A DNA stretch of 64,000 nucleotides from Herbaspirillum sp. meg3 (GCF_002257565.1 NZ_CP022736.1:1922001-1986000), one strand, 5' to 3'; positions 1 to 9,395 are shown, numbered from the stretch's first letter. Numbers and translations are program-made. The notes: generated from the sequence alone by a model not told the origin.

Positions 1-70
1 GAGCGGCGTTCTGGTTGTCAGCATCGCGCTGGTGATCGTTGTGGCATTGAAACTGTTCGGAGCATTCTAA
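1..70 (+). CDS. sdhC: Succinate dehydrogenase cytochrome b556 subunit, C-terminal end (partial)
   Basis: Only the last 22 codons are present (frame starting at base 2, TAA at 68-70). They encode a hydrophobic stretch rich in Val, Ile and Leu that ends KLFGAF, which fits the final membrane helix of SdhC, one of the two haem b/quinone-binding anchors of complex II. The assignment rests mainly on position: the stop lies two bases before the ATG of sdhD, as in sdhCDAB operons. The protein itself is too short here to be recognised alone. Confidence 0.75.
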   Translation, partial: SGVLVVSIALVIVVALKLFGAF

Positions 71-72
71 AA

Positions 73-438
73 ATGGCAAACAATAATATCGGATCGAAGC
101 GCCTCGTCGTGGGCGCTCACTACGGCATGCGCGACTGGCTGGCCCAGCGCGCCACCGCCGTCGTCATGGCTTTGTACACTGTCGTCCTGCTGGTTTGCTT
201 TTTGACTTCCAGCGGTTTTTCTTACGACGGCTGGGCAGCAATGTTCTCGCATCAGTGGTTCAAGATGGCGACGTTCGCAGCCTTCATGGCCTTGTTCTAC
301 CACGCCTGGATTGGTGTGCGTGATATCTGGATGGATTATGTCAAGCCGGTCGCTGTGCGTCTGGTGTTGCAAGTTGCCACTATCCTGTGGCTGATCGTAT
401 GTGCCGGATGGGCGGCGCAGATTTTGTGGAGAATGTAA
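73..438 (+). CDS. sdhD: Succinate dehydrogenase hydrophobic membrane anchor subunit
   Basis: This 121-residue protein has three predicted membrane helices (about residues 29-48, 65-85 and 95-115). It anchors the SdhAB catalytic dimer in the inner membrane and helps bind haem b and ubiquinone. The segment FYHAWIGVRDIWMDYVKP carries the conserved His that ligates the haem in the SdhD family and the Asp-Tyr pair near the quinone site. Length matches the family (about 115-125 residues). It starts 2 bases after the sdhC stop and is followed by sdhA after 2 bases, so the subunits are probably translationally coupled. Confidence 0.95.
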   Translation: MANNNIGSKRLVVGAHYGMRDWLAQRATAVVMALYTVVLLVCFLTSSGFSYDGWAAMFSHQWFKMATFAAFMALFYHAWIGVRDIWMDYVKPVAVRLVLQVATILWLIVCAGWAAQILWRM

Positions 439-440
439 TC

Positions 441-2219
441 GTGGCTGCTATCAAATCCACAATCCCTACACGCCGCTTTGATGCGGTTATTGTCGGCGCC
501 GGCGGATCCGGTATGCGCGCTTCGTTGCAACTGGCTGAAGCCGGTCTGAACGTTGCGGTGTTGTCCAAAGTTTTTCCGACCCGCTCGCACACGGTTGCTG
601 CTCAAGGCGGCATCGGCGCATCGCTGGGTAACATGTCGGAAGACAACTGGTACTGGCACATGTTTGACACCGTCAAGGGTTCGGACTATCTGGGTGACCA
701 GGACGCCATCGAATTCATGTGCCGCGAAGCACCGAAGGCAGTCTACGAGCTGGAACACTTCGGTATGCCTTTCGACCGTAATCCGGACGGCACGATTTAT
801 CAACGTCCGTTCGGCGGTCACACTGCAAACTTTGGTGAAAAGCCGGTGCAACGCGCCTGTGCGGCAGCCGACCGTACCGGTCACGCACTGTTGCACACGC
901 TGTATCAGCGCAACGTACGCGCCAAGACTCACTTCTTCGTTGAGTGGATGGCGATCGACATCATCCGCGATCAAGAAGGTACCGTCCTCGGTGTCGTCGC
1001 GCTGGAAATGGAAACCGGCGAAGTCATGATGTTGCAAGCCAAGACAACCTTGTTTGCAACTGGTGGCGCAGGCCGTATCTGGGCTGCATCGACCAACGCC
1101 TTCATCAATACCGGCGACGGTATGGGTATGGCGGCGCGCGCAGGTCTGCCGCTGCAAGACATGGAATTCTGGCAGTTCCACCCGACCGGCGTGGCTGGTG
1201 CGGGCGTGCTGATTACTGAAGGCGTGCGCGGCGAAGGCGGCATTCTGATCAACAGCAATGGCGAGCGTTTCATGGAGCGCTATGCGCCGACGCTGAAGGA
1301 TCTGGCGCCGCGCGATTTCGTTTCGCGCTCGATGGATCAGGAAATCAAGGAAGGCCGTGGCGTTGGTCCAAACAAGGATCACGTGCTGCTGGATCTGCGT
1401 CATATCGGCGCCGACACGATTCAAAAGCGTCTGCCGTCGATTCTGGAAATTGCCCACAAGTTCGCCAACGTCGATGCGACCAAGGAGCCTATCCCCGTCG
1501 TGCCGACCATCCACTATCAAATGGGTGGTATCCCGACCAACGTCTATGGTCAGGTCGTTGTGCCAAAGAATGGTTCGTACAAGGAAGTCGTGCAGGGTAT
1601 GTATGCGATCGGCGAATGCGCTTGCGTGTCGGTTCACGGCGCCAACCGTCTGGGCACCAACTCGCTGCTCGATCTGGTGGTGTTTGGTCGCGCTGCCGGC
1701 AATCACATTGTCGAGAGCAAGTTGCAAGATCGCAGTCATCAGGATCTGCCGGCAGATGCTGCCGACCGTGCGCTGGAGCGTCTGGCACGCCTGGAAAGCA
1801 GCACTGGTTCCGAACGCGTGCAGGATGTCGCCAACTCGATTCGCGCCACAATGCAGCACTACTGCGGCGTGTTCCGTACCGACGAGTTGCTCAACGAAGG
1901 CCGTGAAAAAATCATGGAACTGGATGAGCGCCGCAAGCATGTTTCGTTCAAGGATAAATCCAAGGTCTTCAACACAGCACGTGTCGAAGCACTGGAGCTG
2001 GACAACCTGATTGAAACAGCCAAGGCAACCATCACTTCCGCAGCTGCCCGCAAGGAATCGCGCGGCGCGCACGCTCATCGTGATTACGAAAAGCGCGACG
2101 ACGTCGAATGGCTGAAGCACACACTGTGGTTTTCCGAGGGGAATCGTCTCGACTACAAACCAGTCAACATGCAACCGTTGACAGTCGAAACATTTAAACC
2201 TAAAGCACGTACTTTCTAA
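441..2219 (+). CDS. sdhA: Succinate dehydrogenase flavoprotein subunit
   Basis: This is the catalytic subunit of complex II, oxidising succinate to fumarate with covalently bound FAD. The dinucleotide-binding motif GAGGSGMRAS is near the N terminus, and SHTVAAQGG contains the flavinylated His (about residue 50). Later come the active-site segment GERFMERYAP and the C-terminal cap ending in PVNMQPLTVETF. I chose the GTG at 441 (592 residues, like E. coli SdhA at 588) because a GGAGA sequence lies about 10 bases upstream. The longer frame from 387 would run 52 bases into sdhD and add residues with no counterpart. SdhE, encoded downstream, is the expected flavinylation helper. Confidence 0.96.
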   Translation: MAAIKSTIPTRRFDAVIVGAGGSGMRASLQLAEAGLNVAVLSKVFPTRSHTVAAQGGIGASLGNMSEDNWYWHMFDTVKGSDYLGDQDAIEFMCREAPKAVYELEHFGMPFDRNPDGTIYQRPFGGHTANFGEKPVQRACAAADRTGHALLHTLYQRNVRAKTHFFVEWMAIDIIRDQEGTVLGVVALEMETGEVMMLQAKTTLFATGGAGRIWAASTNAFINTGDGMGMAARAGLPLQDMEFWQFHPTGVAGAGVLITEGVRGEGGILINSNGERFMERYAPTLKDLAPRDFVSRSMDQEIKEGRGVGPNKDHVLLDLRHIGADTIQKRLPSILEIAHKFANVDATKEPIPVVPTIHYQMGGIPTNVYGQVVVPKNGSYKEVVQGMYAIGECACVSVHGANRLGTNSLLDLVVFGRAAGNHIVESKLQDRSHQDLPADAADRALERLARLESSTGSERVQDVANSIRATMQHYCGVFRTDELLNEGREKIMELDERRKHVSFKDKSKVFNTARVEALELDNLIETAKATITSAAARKESRGAHAHRDYEKRDDVEWLKHTLWFSEGNRLDYKPVNMQPLTVETFKPKARTF

Positions 2220-2230
2220 AAGGTCAGAAC

Positions 2231-2941
2231 ATGACACGTACTCTGAAATTTAAAATCTACCGCTACGATCCGGACAAGGACGAAAAGCCGTACATGCAAG
2301 ATCTGACCGTCGAGTTGAAGCCAACCGACAAGATGCTGCTGGATGCTCTGCAGCGTATCAAGTCCGACGTGGATGATTCGCTGGCGCTGCGCCGCTCCTG
2401 CCGTGAAGGCGTGTGCGGTTCCGACGCGATGAACATCAACGGCAAGAACGGTCTGGCCTGCACCACCAACCTGAACGAGCTGTCAGAGCCTATCGTTCTG
2501 AAGCCGTTGCCAGGTTTGCCGGTGATCCGCGATCTGATCGTCGACATGACCAACTTCTTCAAGCAATACGATTCGATCAAGCCTTACCTGATCAACGACA
2601 GCATTCCTCCTGAAAAAGAGCGTCTGCAATCGCCTGAACAGCGTGAAGAACTCGATGGCGTGTATGAGTGCATTCTGTGCGCATGCTGCTCGACTTCGTG
2701 CCCGTCGTTCTGGTGGAATCCGGACAAGTTCGTCGGCCCGGCAGGTTTGTTGCAGGCATACCGCTTTATTGCGGACAGCCGCGACGAAGCGACCGGCCAG
2801 CGTCTGGACGATCTGGAAGATCCGTATCGTCTGTTCCGTTGCCGTTCCATCATGAACTGCGTCGATGTCTGCCCCAAGGGTCTGAACCCGAACAAGGCAA
2901 TCGGCAAGATCAAGGAACTGATGGTTCGCCGCGCAGTATAA
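2231..2941 (+). CDS. sdhB: Succinate dehydrogenase iron-sulfur subunit
   Basis: This 236-residue subunit passes electrons from the SdhA flavin through three Fe-S clusters to quinone. The 2Fe-2S ligands are in RRSCREGVCGSDAMNING and a later Cys (GLAC). The 4Fe-4S and 3Fe-4S ligands are in CILCACCSTSCPSFW and CRSIMNCVDVCPKGLNP. Length and cysteine spacing are canonical. It lies 11 bases after sdhA in the same operon and is followed by a stem-loop that may attenuate transcription before sdhE. Confidence 0.97.
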   Translation: MTRTLKFKIYRYDPDKDEKPYMQDLTVELKPTDKMLLDALQRIKSDVDDSLALRRSCREGVCGSDAMNINGKNGLACTTNLNELSEPIVLKPLPGLPVIRDLIVDMTNFFKQYDSIKPYLINDSIPPEKERLQSPEQREELDGVYECILCACCSTSCPSFWWNPDKFVGPAGLLQAYRFIADSRDEATGQRLDDLEDPYRLFRCRSIMNCVDVCPKGLNPNKAIGKIKELMVRRAV

Positions 2942-2956
2942 GAAGTGAGTGTTGAA

Positions 2957-2983
2957 AAGGCGGGAGGCGACTCCCGCCTTTAA
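2957..2983 (+). terminator. Stem-loop after sdhB (terminator or attenuator)
   Basis: A perfect 10-bp stem (AAGGCGGGAG at 2957-2966 with its complement at 2971-2980) encloses a 4-base loop. The following run is interrupted (TAACTTGTGTTTT), so it is a weak intrinsic terminator or a processing/attenuation hairpin between sdhB and sdhE. Confidence 0.5.
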
Positions 2984-3102
2984 CTTGTGTTTTCGTGCTG
3001 GTCCGTTTGTTTGGCCGAGAACGCTGAAGTTTGTGGTGGTCGACGGCGCGCTGTTGTTGCCTCGATCGCACAAGTTGTACTACTTAGAAGTGAATTGAAT
3101 CC

Positions 3103-3372
3103 ATGTCCCAAAGCCATCAAGACGACCCCGCCAAACGTGCACGCCTGCGCTGGCGCGCCCGTCGTGGATTGCTGGAGAACGATCTCATTCTGACGCGTTT
3201 TCTCGACGCGAATGAAGAGAGCATGAGCGACGACGAAGTCGATGCGTTTTCCCGCCTGATGGATCTTGGCGATAACGACCTGATGGACTTGCTCCTTGTT
3301 CGCAAGGAGCCTGAAGCAGCGGTGGACTTGCCCCAAGTCCATGCCTTGCTCAAGAAATTGCGTAGCGCCTGA
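3103..3372 (+). CDS. sdhE: FAD assembly factor SdhE
   Basis: This 89-residue protein of the SdhE/YgfY/Sdh5 family assists covalent FAD attachment to SdhA. The family signature RGxxE is present as RRGLLEND near residues 20-27, followed by a helical acidic domain (DDEVDAFSRLMDLGDNDLMDLL). Length matches E. coli SdhE (88). It lies between sdhB and gltA, a usual betaproteobacterial position. The Shine-Dalgarno is weak; the ATG at 3103 gives the expected N terminus. Confidence 0.93.
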   Translation: MSQSHQDDPAKRARLRWRARRGLLENDLILTRFLDANEESMSDDEVDAFSRLMDLGDNDLMDLLLVRKEPEAAVDLPQVHALLKKLRSA

Positions 3373-3424
3373 ACGTTCTCCAGAGTTCTGGCAATATTGG
3401 TTCAAAAGCGGCCGGCGTTGTATT

Positions 3425-3505
3425 AGAGACTGTTGCAAAGTGAAGTTGGCGGGCATTCTGAAGAACAGGGTGCAGGCAAGTGAAGTTCATTTTGCAACAG
3501 GCTCT
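3425..3505. repeat. 81-bp element with 15-bp terminal inverted repeats (MITE-like)
   Basis: AGAGACTGTTGCAAA at 3425-3439 is matched by its inverted copy TTTGCAACAGGCTCT at 3491-3505 with one mismatch, and the flanking bases (TTA before, TAA after) continue the symmetry. The 51-base interior is non-coding and contains AAGTGAAGTT twice. This looks like a miniature inverted-repeat element or an insertion-sequence remnant between sdhE and gltA. It could instead be a large stem-loop. No transposase is present. Confidence 0.5.
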
Positions 3506-3564
3506 AAAGCGGTTGATTTGCGATTTTTGATTAACGATTCATCATCACAGCTGAAGGAAGAACT

Positions 3565-4866
3565 ATGCCCACCTCAGATATCAAAGCGACCCTGTCGTTT
3601 TCCGACGGTACGCCATCCCTGGATTTTCCCGTCTACAAGGGCACGATCGGTCCGGATGTCATCGACATCCGCAAACTGTACGGCGCCACCGGCAAGTTCA
3701 CTTACGATCCAGGCTTCATGTCGACTGCGGCATGTAATTCGTCGATCACCTACATTGACGGCGACAAGGGCGAGCTGCTGTACCGCGGTTACCCGATCGA
3801 GCAATTGGCTGTCAATTGCGACTTCCTGGAAACCTGCTATCTGTTGTTGCACGGCGAACTGCCGACTGCAGCACAAAAAGAAGAATTCGTCGGCACTGTG
3901 ACTCAGCACACCATGGTGCATGAGCAAATGAACTTCTTCTTCCGCGGCTTCCGTCGTGACGCTCACCCGATGGCTGTGCTGACCGGTTCGGTCGGCGCAT
4001 TGTCGGCGTTCTACCATGACTCGCTGGACATCAGCAATCCCGTGCATCGCGATGTTTCTGCGATCCGCATGATCGCCAAGCTGCCGACTCTGGTCGCCAT
4101 GGCATACAAGTACAACATCGGCCAACCGTTCGTGTACCCACGTAACGACCTGTCGTACAGCGCCAATTTCATGCGCATGATGTTCGCGAACCCATGCGAA
4201 GAGTACAAGGTCAACGAAGTGTTGGTGCGCGCACTCGACCGTATCCTGATCTTGCACGCTGATCACGAGCAAAATGCATCGACATCGACCGTCCGTCTGG
4301 CCGGTTCGTCGGGTGCCAATCCATTCGCTTGTATCGCTGCAGGTATCGCGTGTCTGTGGGGCCCTGCTCACGGCGGCGCCAACGAAGCTGCACTGACCAT
4401 GCTGGAAAGCATCGGTTCGGTTGATAAGATTCCTGAGTTCATCAAGCAAGTCAAGGACAAGAACTCCGGCGTCAAGCTGATGGGTTTCGGTCACCGCGTC
4501 TACAAGAACTACGATCCACGCGCCAAGCTGATGCGTGAAACCTGCTACGAAGTCCTGAATGAGCTGGGTCTGCATGACGATCCATTGTTCAAGCTGGCCA
4601 TGGAACTGGAAAAGATCGCTTTGGAAGACGACTACTTCGTGTCCCGCAAGCTGTACCCGAACGTCGACTTCTACTCCGGTATCGTTCAGCGCGCGCTGGG
4701 CATCCCGACTTCGATGTTCACCTGCATTTTCGCCATGGCGCGTACCGTGGGTTGGATCGCTCAATGGAACGAAATGATCTCCGATCCAGAGCAAAAAATC
4801 GGTCGTCCACGTCAATTGTTCGTGGGCTCCGCAAAACGCGACGTTCCGGCAATCGACAAACGTTAA
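3565..4866 (+). CDS. gltA: Citrate synthase (type II)
   Basis: This 433-residue enzyme condenses acetyl-CoA and oxaloacetate to citrate. The family motif GFGHRVYKNYDPRAK holds a catalytic His and substrate-binding Arg, and HADHEQNASTSTVRLAGSSG carries other active-site residues. GPAHGGANEAALTML is the conserved His-Gly-Gly segment. Length equals that of Gram-negative type II hexameric citrate synthases (about 427-435). GAAGGAAG precedes the ATG at a good distance. It follows sdhE after 192 bases containing the MITE-like element and ends before a strong terminator. Confidence 0.97.
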   Translation: MPTSDIKATLSFSDGTPSLDFPVYKGTIGPDVIDIRKLYGATGKFTYDPGFMSTAACNSSITYIDGDKGELLYRGYPIEQLAVNCDFLETCYLLLHGELPTAAQKEEFVGTVTQHTMVHEQMNFFFRGFRRDAHPMAVLTGSVGALSAFYHDSLDISNPVHRDVSAIRMIAKLPTLVAMAYKYNIGQPFVYPRNDLSYSANFMRMMFANPCEEYKVNEVLVRALDRILILHADHEQNASTSTVRLAGSSGANPFACIAAGIACLWGPAHGGANEAALTMLESIGSVDKIPEFIKQVKDKNSGVKLMGFGHRVYKNYDPRAKLMRETCYEVLNELGLHDDPLFKLAMELEKIALEDDYFVSRKLYPNVDFYSGIVQRALGIPTSMFTCIFAMARTVGWIAQWNEMISDPEQKIGRPRQLFVGSAKRDVPAIDKR

Positions 4867-5189
4867 TTGATGTCGTTGATGGCAGGCCTGGAAGGGTTTG
4901 TCATCATGCAGTCATCAAATCGTTGTTAGTTGCCCGGCGGCCATGACGGTGTCGTGCCGCTGGTTACAACAAATAACACAAATAAAAAGCGAATCTTCAG
5001 GATTCGCTTTTTTATTGGAAATTAGGATATATAATTCGGGCTATGCTGGCTGGATAACTCAAAAAAAGTTCAGGTAGACATGGTCCTTCCCCACAACTTG
5101 ATGTGCAATCCGCTAACCGGTCAGGCCGTGTCGCGGAAGGTTAGATTAACCCGCTAATCTCGCGAAACGCGAAGAAAGGTGAGCAAGAT
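4867..5189 (+). other. 323-bp intergenic region between gltA and odhA
   Basis: No coding sequence is supported here. The region holds the gltA terminator (4984-5013) and then a possible -10 element TATAAT at 5030-5035 without a convincing -35 partner. Close to odhA are two small stem-loops, GATTA/TAATC (about 5141-5160) and TCGCG-AAA-CGCGA (about 5159-5171), then AGAAAGGTGA as ribosome binding site for the ATG at 5190. It is the likely promoter and leader of odhA. Confidence 0.5.
4984..5013 (+). terminator. Rho-independent terminator after gltA
   Basis: AAGCGAATC at 4987-4995 pairs perfectly with GATTCGCTT at 5001-5009 around a 5-base loop. The stem extends through A/T pairs and is followed by a run of T (5008-5013). 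Confidence 0.85.
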
Positions 5190-8054
5190 ATGACACAGCT
5201 CTACGAGCAATACAATCTCAATTCCTACCTTTTTGGTGGAAATGCTCCGTACTTGGAAGAACTGTACGAGGCATACCTTAATAATCCCGGATCCGTACCA
5301 GACAATTGGCGTGCTTATTTCGACGCGGTGCAACATGTGCCTGCAGTTGATGGCTCCAATCGTCCAGACGTCGCCCATGCGCCGGTCATTGCCTCGTTCG
5401 CCGAGCGTGCCAAGCAAGGTCCGATCCGCACCGTCGTCGCTTCTGCAGATACCGAAATGGGTCGCAAGCGCGTCGCTGCAACACAACTGATCGCCGGCTA
5501 TCGCGATCTGGGTTCGCGTTACGCCAACCTCGATCCGCTGCAACGCCAGGAGCGTCCGACCATTCCAGAACTTGAGCCTAGCTTCTACGGCTTCAGCGAT
5601 TCTGATATGGACATCGTGTTCAATATCAGCAATACCTATTTCGGTGGCGAAACCGCGTCCTTGCGCGATTTGCTGCAGTCGCTGCGCGATACCTACTGCC
5701 GCTCGATCGGCGCAGAATTCACTTACATCAGCGACCCGGCCGAAGTACGCTGGATCCAGGAACGTCTGGAACCAACACGTGCGCTGCCACAATTCTCCGC
5801 TGAAAAGAAAAAGCACATCCTTGACCGCCTGACCGCGGCCGAAGGCCTGGAGCGTTACCTCCACACCAAATACGTCGGTCAAAAGCGTTTCTCGCTCGAA
5901 GGCGGCGAAAGCTTCATCGCTTCCCTGGATGAAACCATCCAGCGCGCCGGTGAAAAGGGTGTGCAGGAAATCGTTATCGGTATGGCCCACCGCGGTCGTC
6001 TGAACGTCCTGGTCAATACACTGGGCAAGACTCCGCAAGAACTGTTCTCCGAGTTTGAAGGTCATCACGCTGACGACCTGCCTGCCGGCGACGTCAAGTA
6101 CCACCAAGGTTTCTCATCCGACATCAGCACCCCAGGCGGCCCGGTCCACCTGTCGCTGGCGTTCAACCCGTCCCACCTGGAAATCGTCAACCCTGTGGTT
6201 GAAGGTTCGGTCAAGGCGCGTATGGATCGCCGCGGCGACAAGGACGGCTCGCAAGTGCTGCCGATTCTGGTTCACGGCGATGCTGCGTTTGCAGGTCAGG
6301 GCGTTGTGATGGAAACGCTGAATCTGGCGCAGACTCGCGGTTACGGCACTGGCGGTACCGTGCATATCGTGATCAATAACCAGATCGGTTTCACCACTTC
6401 CGATCCACGTGACTCCCGCTCGACACTGTACTGCTCGGACGTCGTCAAGATGATCGAAGCGCCTGTGCTGCACGTCAACGGTGATGATCCTGAAGCCGTC
6501 GTGTTCGCTACGCAAATCGCGGTCGACTACCGCATGCAGTTCAAGAAGGACATCGTTGTCGACATCATCTGCTTCCGCAAACTGGGTCACAACGAGCAAG
6601 ATACGCCAGCGCTGACGCAGCCGCTGATGTACAAGAAGATCGCGCAACACCCAGGCACACGCAAGCTGTACGCAGAACGCCTCGCAGCACAAGGCACGAT
6701 CCCTGCAGATGGCGGCGACGCCATGGTCAAGGCTTATCGCGATGCGATGGACGCCGGCAAGCACACTGTCGATCCAGTCATCACCAACTTCAAGAGCAAG
6801 TACGCCGTCGATTGGCTGCCGTTCCTGAATCGCAAGTGGACCGACGCTGCGGATACCGCAGTGCCGCTGGCTGAACTGAAACGTCTGGCAACACGCATTA
6901 CCACAATTCCAGAAGGCTTCAAGGCGCACGCACTGGTCGAGAAGGTCATCAACGATCGCGCTGCAATGGGGCGTGGCGATCTGAATCTCGACTGGGGCAT
7001 GGGTGAACATCTGGCCTACGCTTCGCTGGTCGCATCGGGTTATGCAATTCGCCTGACAGGTCAGGATGCCGGTCGCGGTACGTTTGTTCACCGCCATGCA
7101 GTGTTGCATGATCAAAACCGTGAGCGTTGGGATGCAGGTACTTATATCCCTCTGCAAAACGTCGCCGAAAACCAATCGACCTTCACTGTGATCGACTCCG
7201 TGTTGTCCGAAGAAGCGGTGTTGGGCTTCGAATACGGCTACTCGACTGCTGAGCCAAACACGCTGACCATCTGGGAAGCTCAGTTTGGTGACTTCGCCAA
7301 CGGCGCGCAAGTCGTGATGGACCAATTCATCAGCTCCGGCGAAGTGAAGTGGGGGCGTGCATCGGGTCTGGTACAAATGCTGCCGCACGGTTACGAAGGC
7401 CAAGGTCCGGAACACTCGTCGGCACGTCTGGAGCGTTACCTCCAGCTGTGCGCGGACAACAACATGCAAGTTGTTCAGCCGACTACTGCCGCGCAGATTT
7501 TCCACTTGCTGCGTCGCCAAATGATCCGCTTGTTCCGCAAGCCACTGATCATCCTGACACCGAAGTCGCTGCTGCGTAACAAGGATGCCGGTTCGCCGCT
7601 GTCCGATCTGGCCAAGGGTTCGTTCCAGACCGTTATTCCTGAACTGGATGACAAGATCGACGCCAAGAAGGTCAAGCGCGTTATCGCTTGCTCCGGCAAG
7701 GTCTACTACGATCTGGTCAACGCTCGAAAGGAACGCGGTCAGTCAGACACAGCAATCATCCGTGTCGAACAACTGTATCCGTTCCCGCACAAGGCATTTG
7801 CTGCTGCGCTCAAACAATTCCCGAACTTCCAGGAATTGGTCTGGACTCAGGATGAGCCGCAAAACCAAGGTGCATGGCTGCAAATCCAGCACAACATCTT
7901 TGAAAATCTGACTGACGGTCAAAAGCTTGCTTACGCAGGTCGTCCAGCCAGCGCATCGCCAGCGGTCGGTTACTACGACAAGCACTATGCGCAACAAAAG
8001 GCGCTGATCGACACCGCGTTCTCGAAGCTCAAAGGCTTTGTCCTGACTAAGTAA
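5190..8054 (+). CDS. odhA: 2-oxoglutarate dehydrogenase E1 component
   Basis: This 954-residue thiamine-diphosphate enzyme decarboxylates 2-oxoglutarate and transfers the succinyl group to the lipoyl arm of E2. The N-terminal segment YLFGGNAPYLEELYEAYLNNPGSV matches the E2/E3-binding arm of this family. MAHRGRLNVL (His267) belongs to the active site. GDAAFAGQGVV through NNQIGFTTSDP (about residues 363-400) is the thiamine-diphosphate/Mg site, and HGYEGQGPEHSSAR is the conserved motif of the C-terminal half. Length is close to E. coli SucA (933). It heads odhA-odhB-lpdA with its own leader and a clear AGAAAGG ribosome binding site. Confidence 0.97.
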   Translation: MTQLYEQYNLNSYLFGGNAPYLEELYEAYLNNPGSVPDNWRAYFDAVQHVPAVDGSNRPDVAHAPVIASFAERAKQGPIRTVVASADTEMGRKRVAATQLIAGYRDLGSRYANLDPLQRQERPTIPELEPSFYGFSDSDMDIVFNISNTYFGGETASLRDLLQSLRDTYCRSIGAEFTYISDPAEVRWIQERLEPTRALPQFSAEKKKHILDRLTAAEGLERYLHTKYVGQKRFSLEGGESFIASLDETIQRAGEKGVQEIVIGMAHRGRLNVLVNTLGKTPQELFSEFEGHHADDLPAGDVKYHQGFSSDISTPGGPVHLSLAFNPSHLEIVNPVVEGSVKARMDRRGDKDGSQVLPILVHGDAAFAGQGVVMETLNLAQTRGYGTGGTVHIVINNQIGFTTSDPRDSRSTLYCSDVVKMIEAPVLHVNGDDPEAVVFATQIAVDYRMQFKKDIVVDIICFRKLGHNEQDTPALTQPLMYKKIAQHPGTRKLYAERLAAQGTIPADGGDAMVKAYRDAMDAGKHTVDPVITNFKSKYAVDWLPFLNRKWTDAADTAVPLAELKRLATRITTIPEGFKAHALVEKVINDRAAMGRGDLNLDWGMGEHLAYASLVASGYAIRLTGQDAGRGTFVHRHAVLHDQNRERWDAGTYIPLQNVAENQSTFTVIDSVLSEEAVLGFEYGYSTAEPNTLTIWEAQFGDFANGAQVVMDQFISSGEVKWGRASGLVQMLPHGYEGQGPEHSSARLERYLQLCADNNMQVVQPTTAAQIFHLLRRQMIRLFRKPLIILTPKSLLRNKDAGSPLSDLAKGSFQTVIPELDDKIDAKKVKRVIACSGKVYYDLVNARKERGQSDTAIIRVEQLYPFPHKAFAAALKQFPNFQELVWTQDEPQNQGAWLQIQHNIFENLTDGQKLAYAGRPASASPAVGYYDKHYAQQKALIDTAFSKLKGFVLTK

Positions 8055-8130
8055 TCAGATCTTGCACGGCGCGCATCGCGAGGGCGGTGCGCGCTGATGT
8101 TTATTGAATAACCCGAATCGGAGAAGTTAC

Positions 8131-9378
8131 ATGGCACAAATCGAAGTAAAAGTCCCACAATTATCAGAATCCGTTGCAGAAGCGACGCTGCTGCAATGGC
8201 ATAAAAAAGTGGGCGAAGCCGTCGCACGCGACGAAAACCTGATCGACGTCGAAACTGACAAGGTCGTGCTGGAATTGCCGGCACCTGAAGCAGGCGTCAT
8301 CACCCAAATCATCAAGGCCGACGGTTCGACCGTGGTCGCAGGTGAAGTCATCGCGATTCTGGACACCGACGCTTCCGCGCAAGTGAGCCCGCTGGAAATC
8401 AAGGCTGCTCCTGCTCCGCAATCGACCAACGAACCGACTCCGGTTGCCGCTCCTGAGCTGGCCAACAAGTCCAACGTTGCCATGCCTGCTGCTGCCAAGA
8501 TCCTGGCAGACAACAACATGTCGACATCGCAAGTGTCGGGCACAGGTAAAGACGGTCGCGTCACCAAGGGTGATGTACTGGCTTCCCTGGCAACGCCGAA
8601 GGCTGCCGCTCCTGCAGCTGCTGCCGCCAAGCCTGCTCTGCAACAAGTTACTGCTCCTGGTAAGCCAAGCCTGGAAAATCGTCCTGAAGAGCGCGTCCCG
8701 ATGAGCCGCCTGCGCGCACGCGTGGCTGAGCGTCTGCTGCAATCGCAAGCAACCAACGCGATTCTGACGACCTTCAACGAAGTCAACATGCAACCTGTGC
8801 TGGATCTGCGCGCCAAGTACAAGGACAAGTTCGAAAAAGAACACGGCGTCAAGCTGGGCTTCATGTCCTTCTTCGTCAAGGCGGTCGTTCATGCACTGAA
8901 GAAGTACCCGATCGTCAACGCTTCGGTTGATGGCAACGACATCGTCTACCACGGCTACTTCGACGTCGGTGTTGCAGTCGGTTCGCCACGCGGTCTGGTG
9001 GTTCCGGTTCTGCGTGACGCGGATCAATTGTCGATCGCCGACATCGAAAAGAAGATCGGTGAATTCGGTCAAAAAGCCAAGGACGGCAAGCTGTCGATCG
9101 AAGAAATGACCGGCGGTACCTTCACCGTGTCCAACGGCGGTACCTTCGGCTCGATGCTGTCGACACCGATCATCAACCCACCGCAATCGGCGATTCTGGG
9201 CATCCACGCCACCAAGGATCGCGCTGTGGTTGAAAACGGCCAGATCGTGATTCGTCCGATGAACTACTTTGCGCTGTCCTACGATCACCGCATCATCGAC
9301 GGCCGCGAAGCCGTCCTGAGCCTGGTCGCAATCAAAGAAGCTTTGGAAGACCCAGCACGCTTGCTGTTGGATCTCTAA
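8131..9378 (+). CDS. odhB: 2-oxoglutarate dehydrogenase E2, dihydrolipoamide succinyltransferase
   Basis: This 415-residue core subunit transfers succinyl groups to CoA. Residues 1-75 form the lipoyl domain with the modified Lys44 in ETDKVVLE. A Pro/Ala linker and peripheral-subunit-binding domain (AAKILADNNMSTSQVSGTGKDG) follow. The C-terminal catalytic domain contains SYDHRIIDGREAV, with His386 and Asp390 as catalytic residues. I chose the ATG at 8131 (GGAGAAG upstream, MAQIEVKVPQLSES is the usual start), not the in-frame TTG at 8104. It follows odhA by 76 bases. Confidence 0.97.
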   Translation: MAQIEVKVPQLSESVAEATLLQWHKKVGEAVARDENLIDVETDKVVLELPAPEAGVITQIIKADGSTVVAGEVIAILDTDASAQVSPLEIKAAPAPQSTNEPTPVAAPELANKSNVAMPAAAKILADNNMSTSQVSGTGKDGRVTKGDVLASLATPKAAAPAAAAAKPALQQVTAPGKPSLENRPEERVPMSRLRARVAERLLQSQATNAILTTFNEVNMQPVLDLRAKYKDKFEKEHGVKLGFMSFFVKAVVHALKKYPIVNASVDGNDIVYHGYFDVGVAVGSPRGLVVPVLRDADQLSIADIEKKIGEFGQKAKDGKLSIEEMTGGTFTVSNGGTFGSMLSTPIINPPQSAILGIHATKDRAVVENGQIVIRPMNYFALSYDHRIIDGREAVLSLVAIKEALEDPARLLLDL

Positions 9379-9395
9379 TCATCAGGACTTGAAAT

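Noticed and set aside
336..2237. 633-codon open frame on the minus strand opposite sdhA
   Set aside because: It mirrors the codon structure of sdhA, has no recognisable domain or ribosome binding site, and sdhA is certain.
3574..4815. 413-codon open frame opposite gltA
   Set aside because: Antisense shadow of a well-conserved gene; the translation shows no family motif.
5030..5035. TATAAT upstream of odhA as a firm promoter
   Set aside because: No -35 element at 16-18 bases; kept only as a possibility in the intergenic description.
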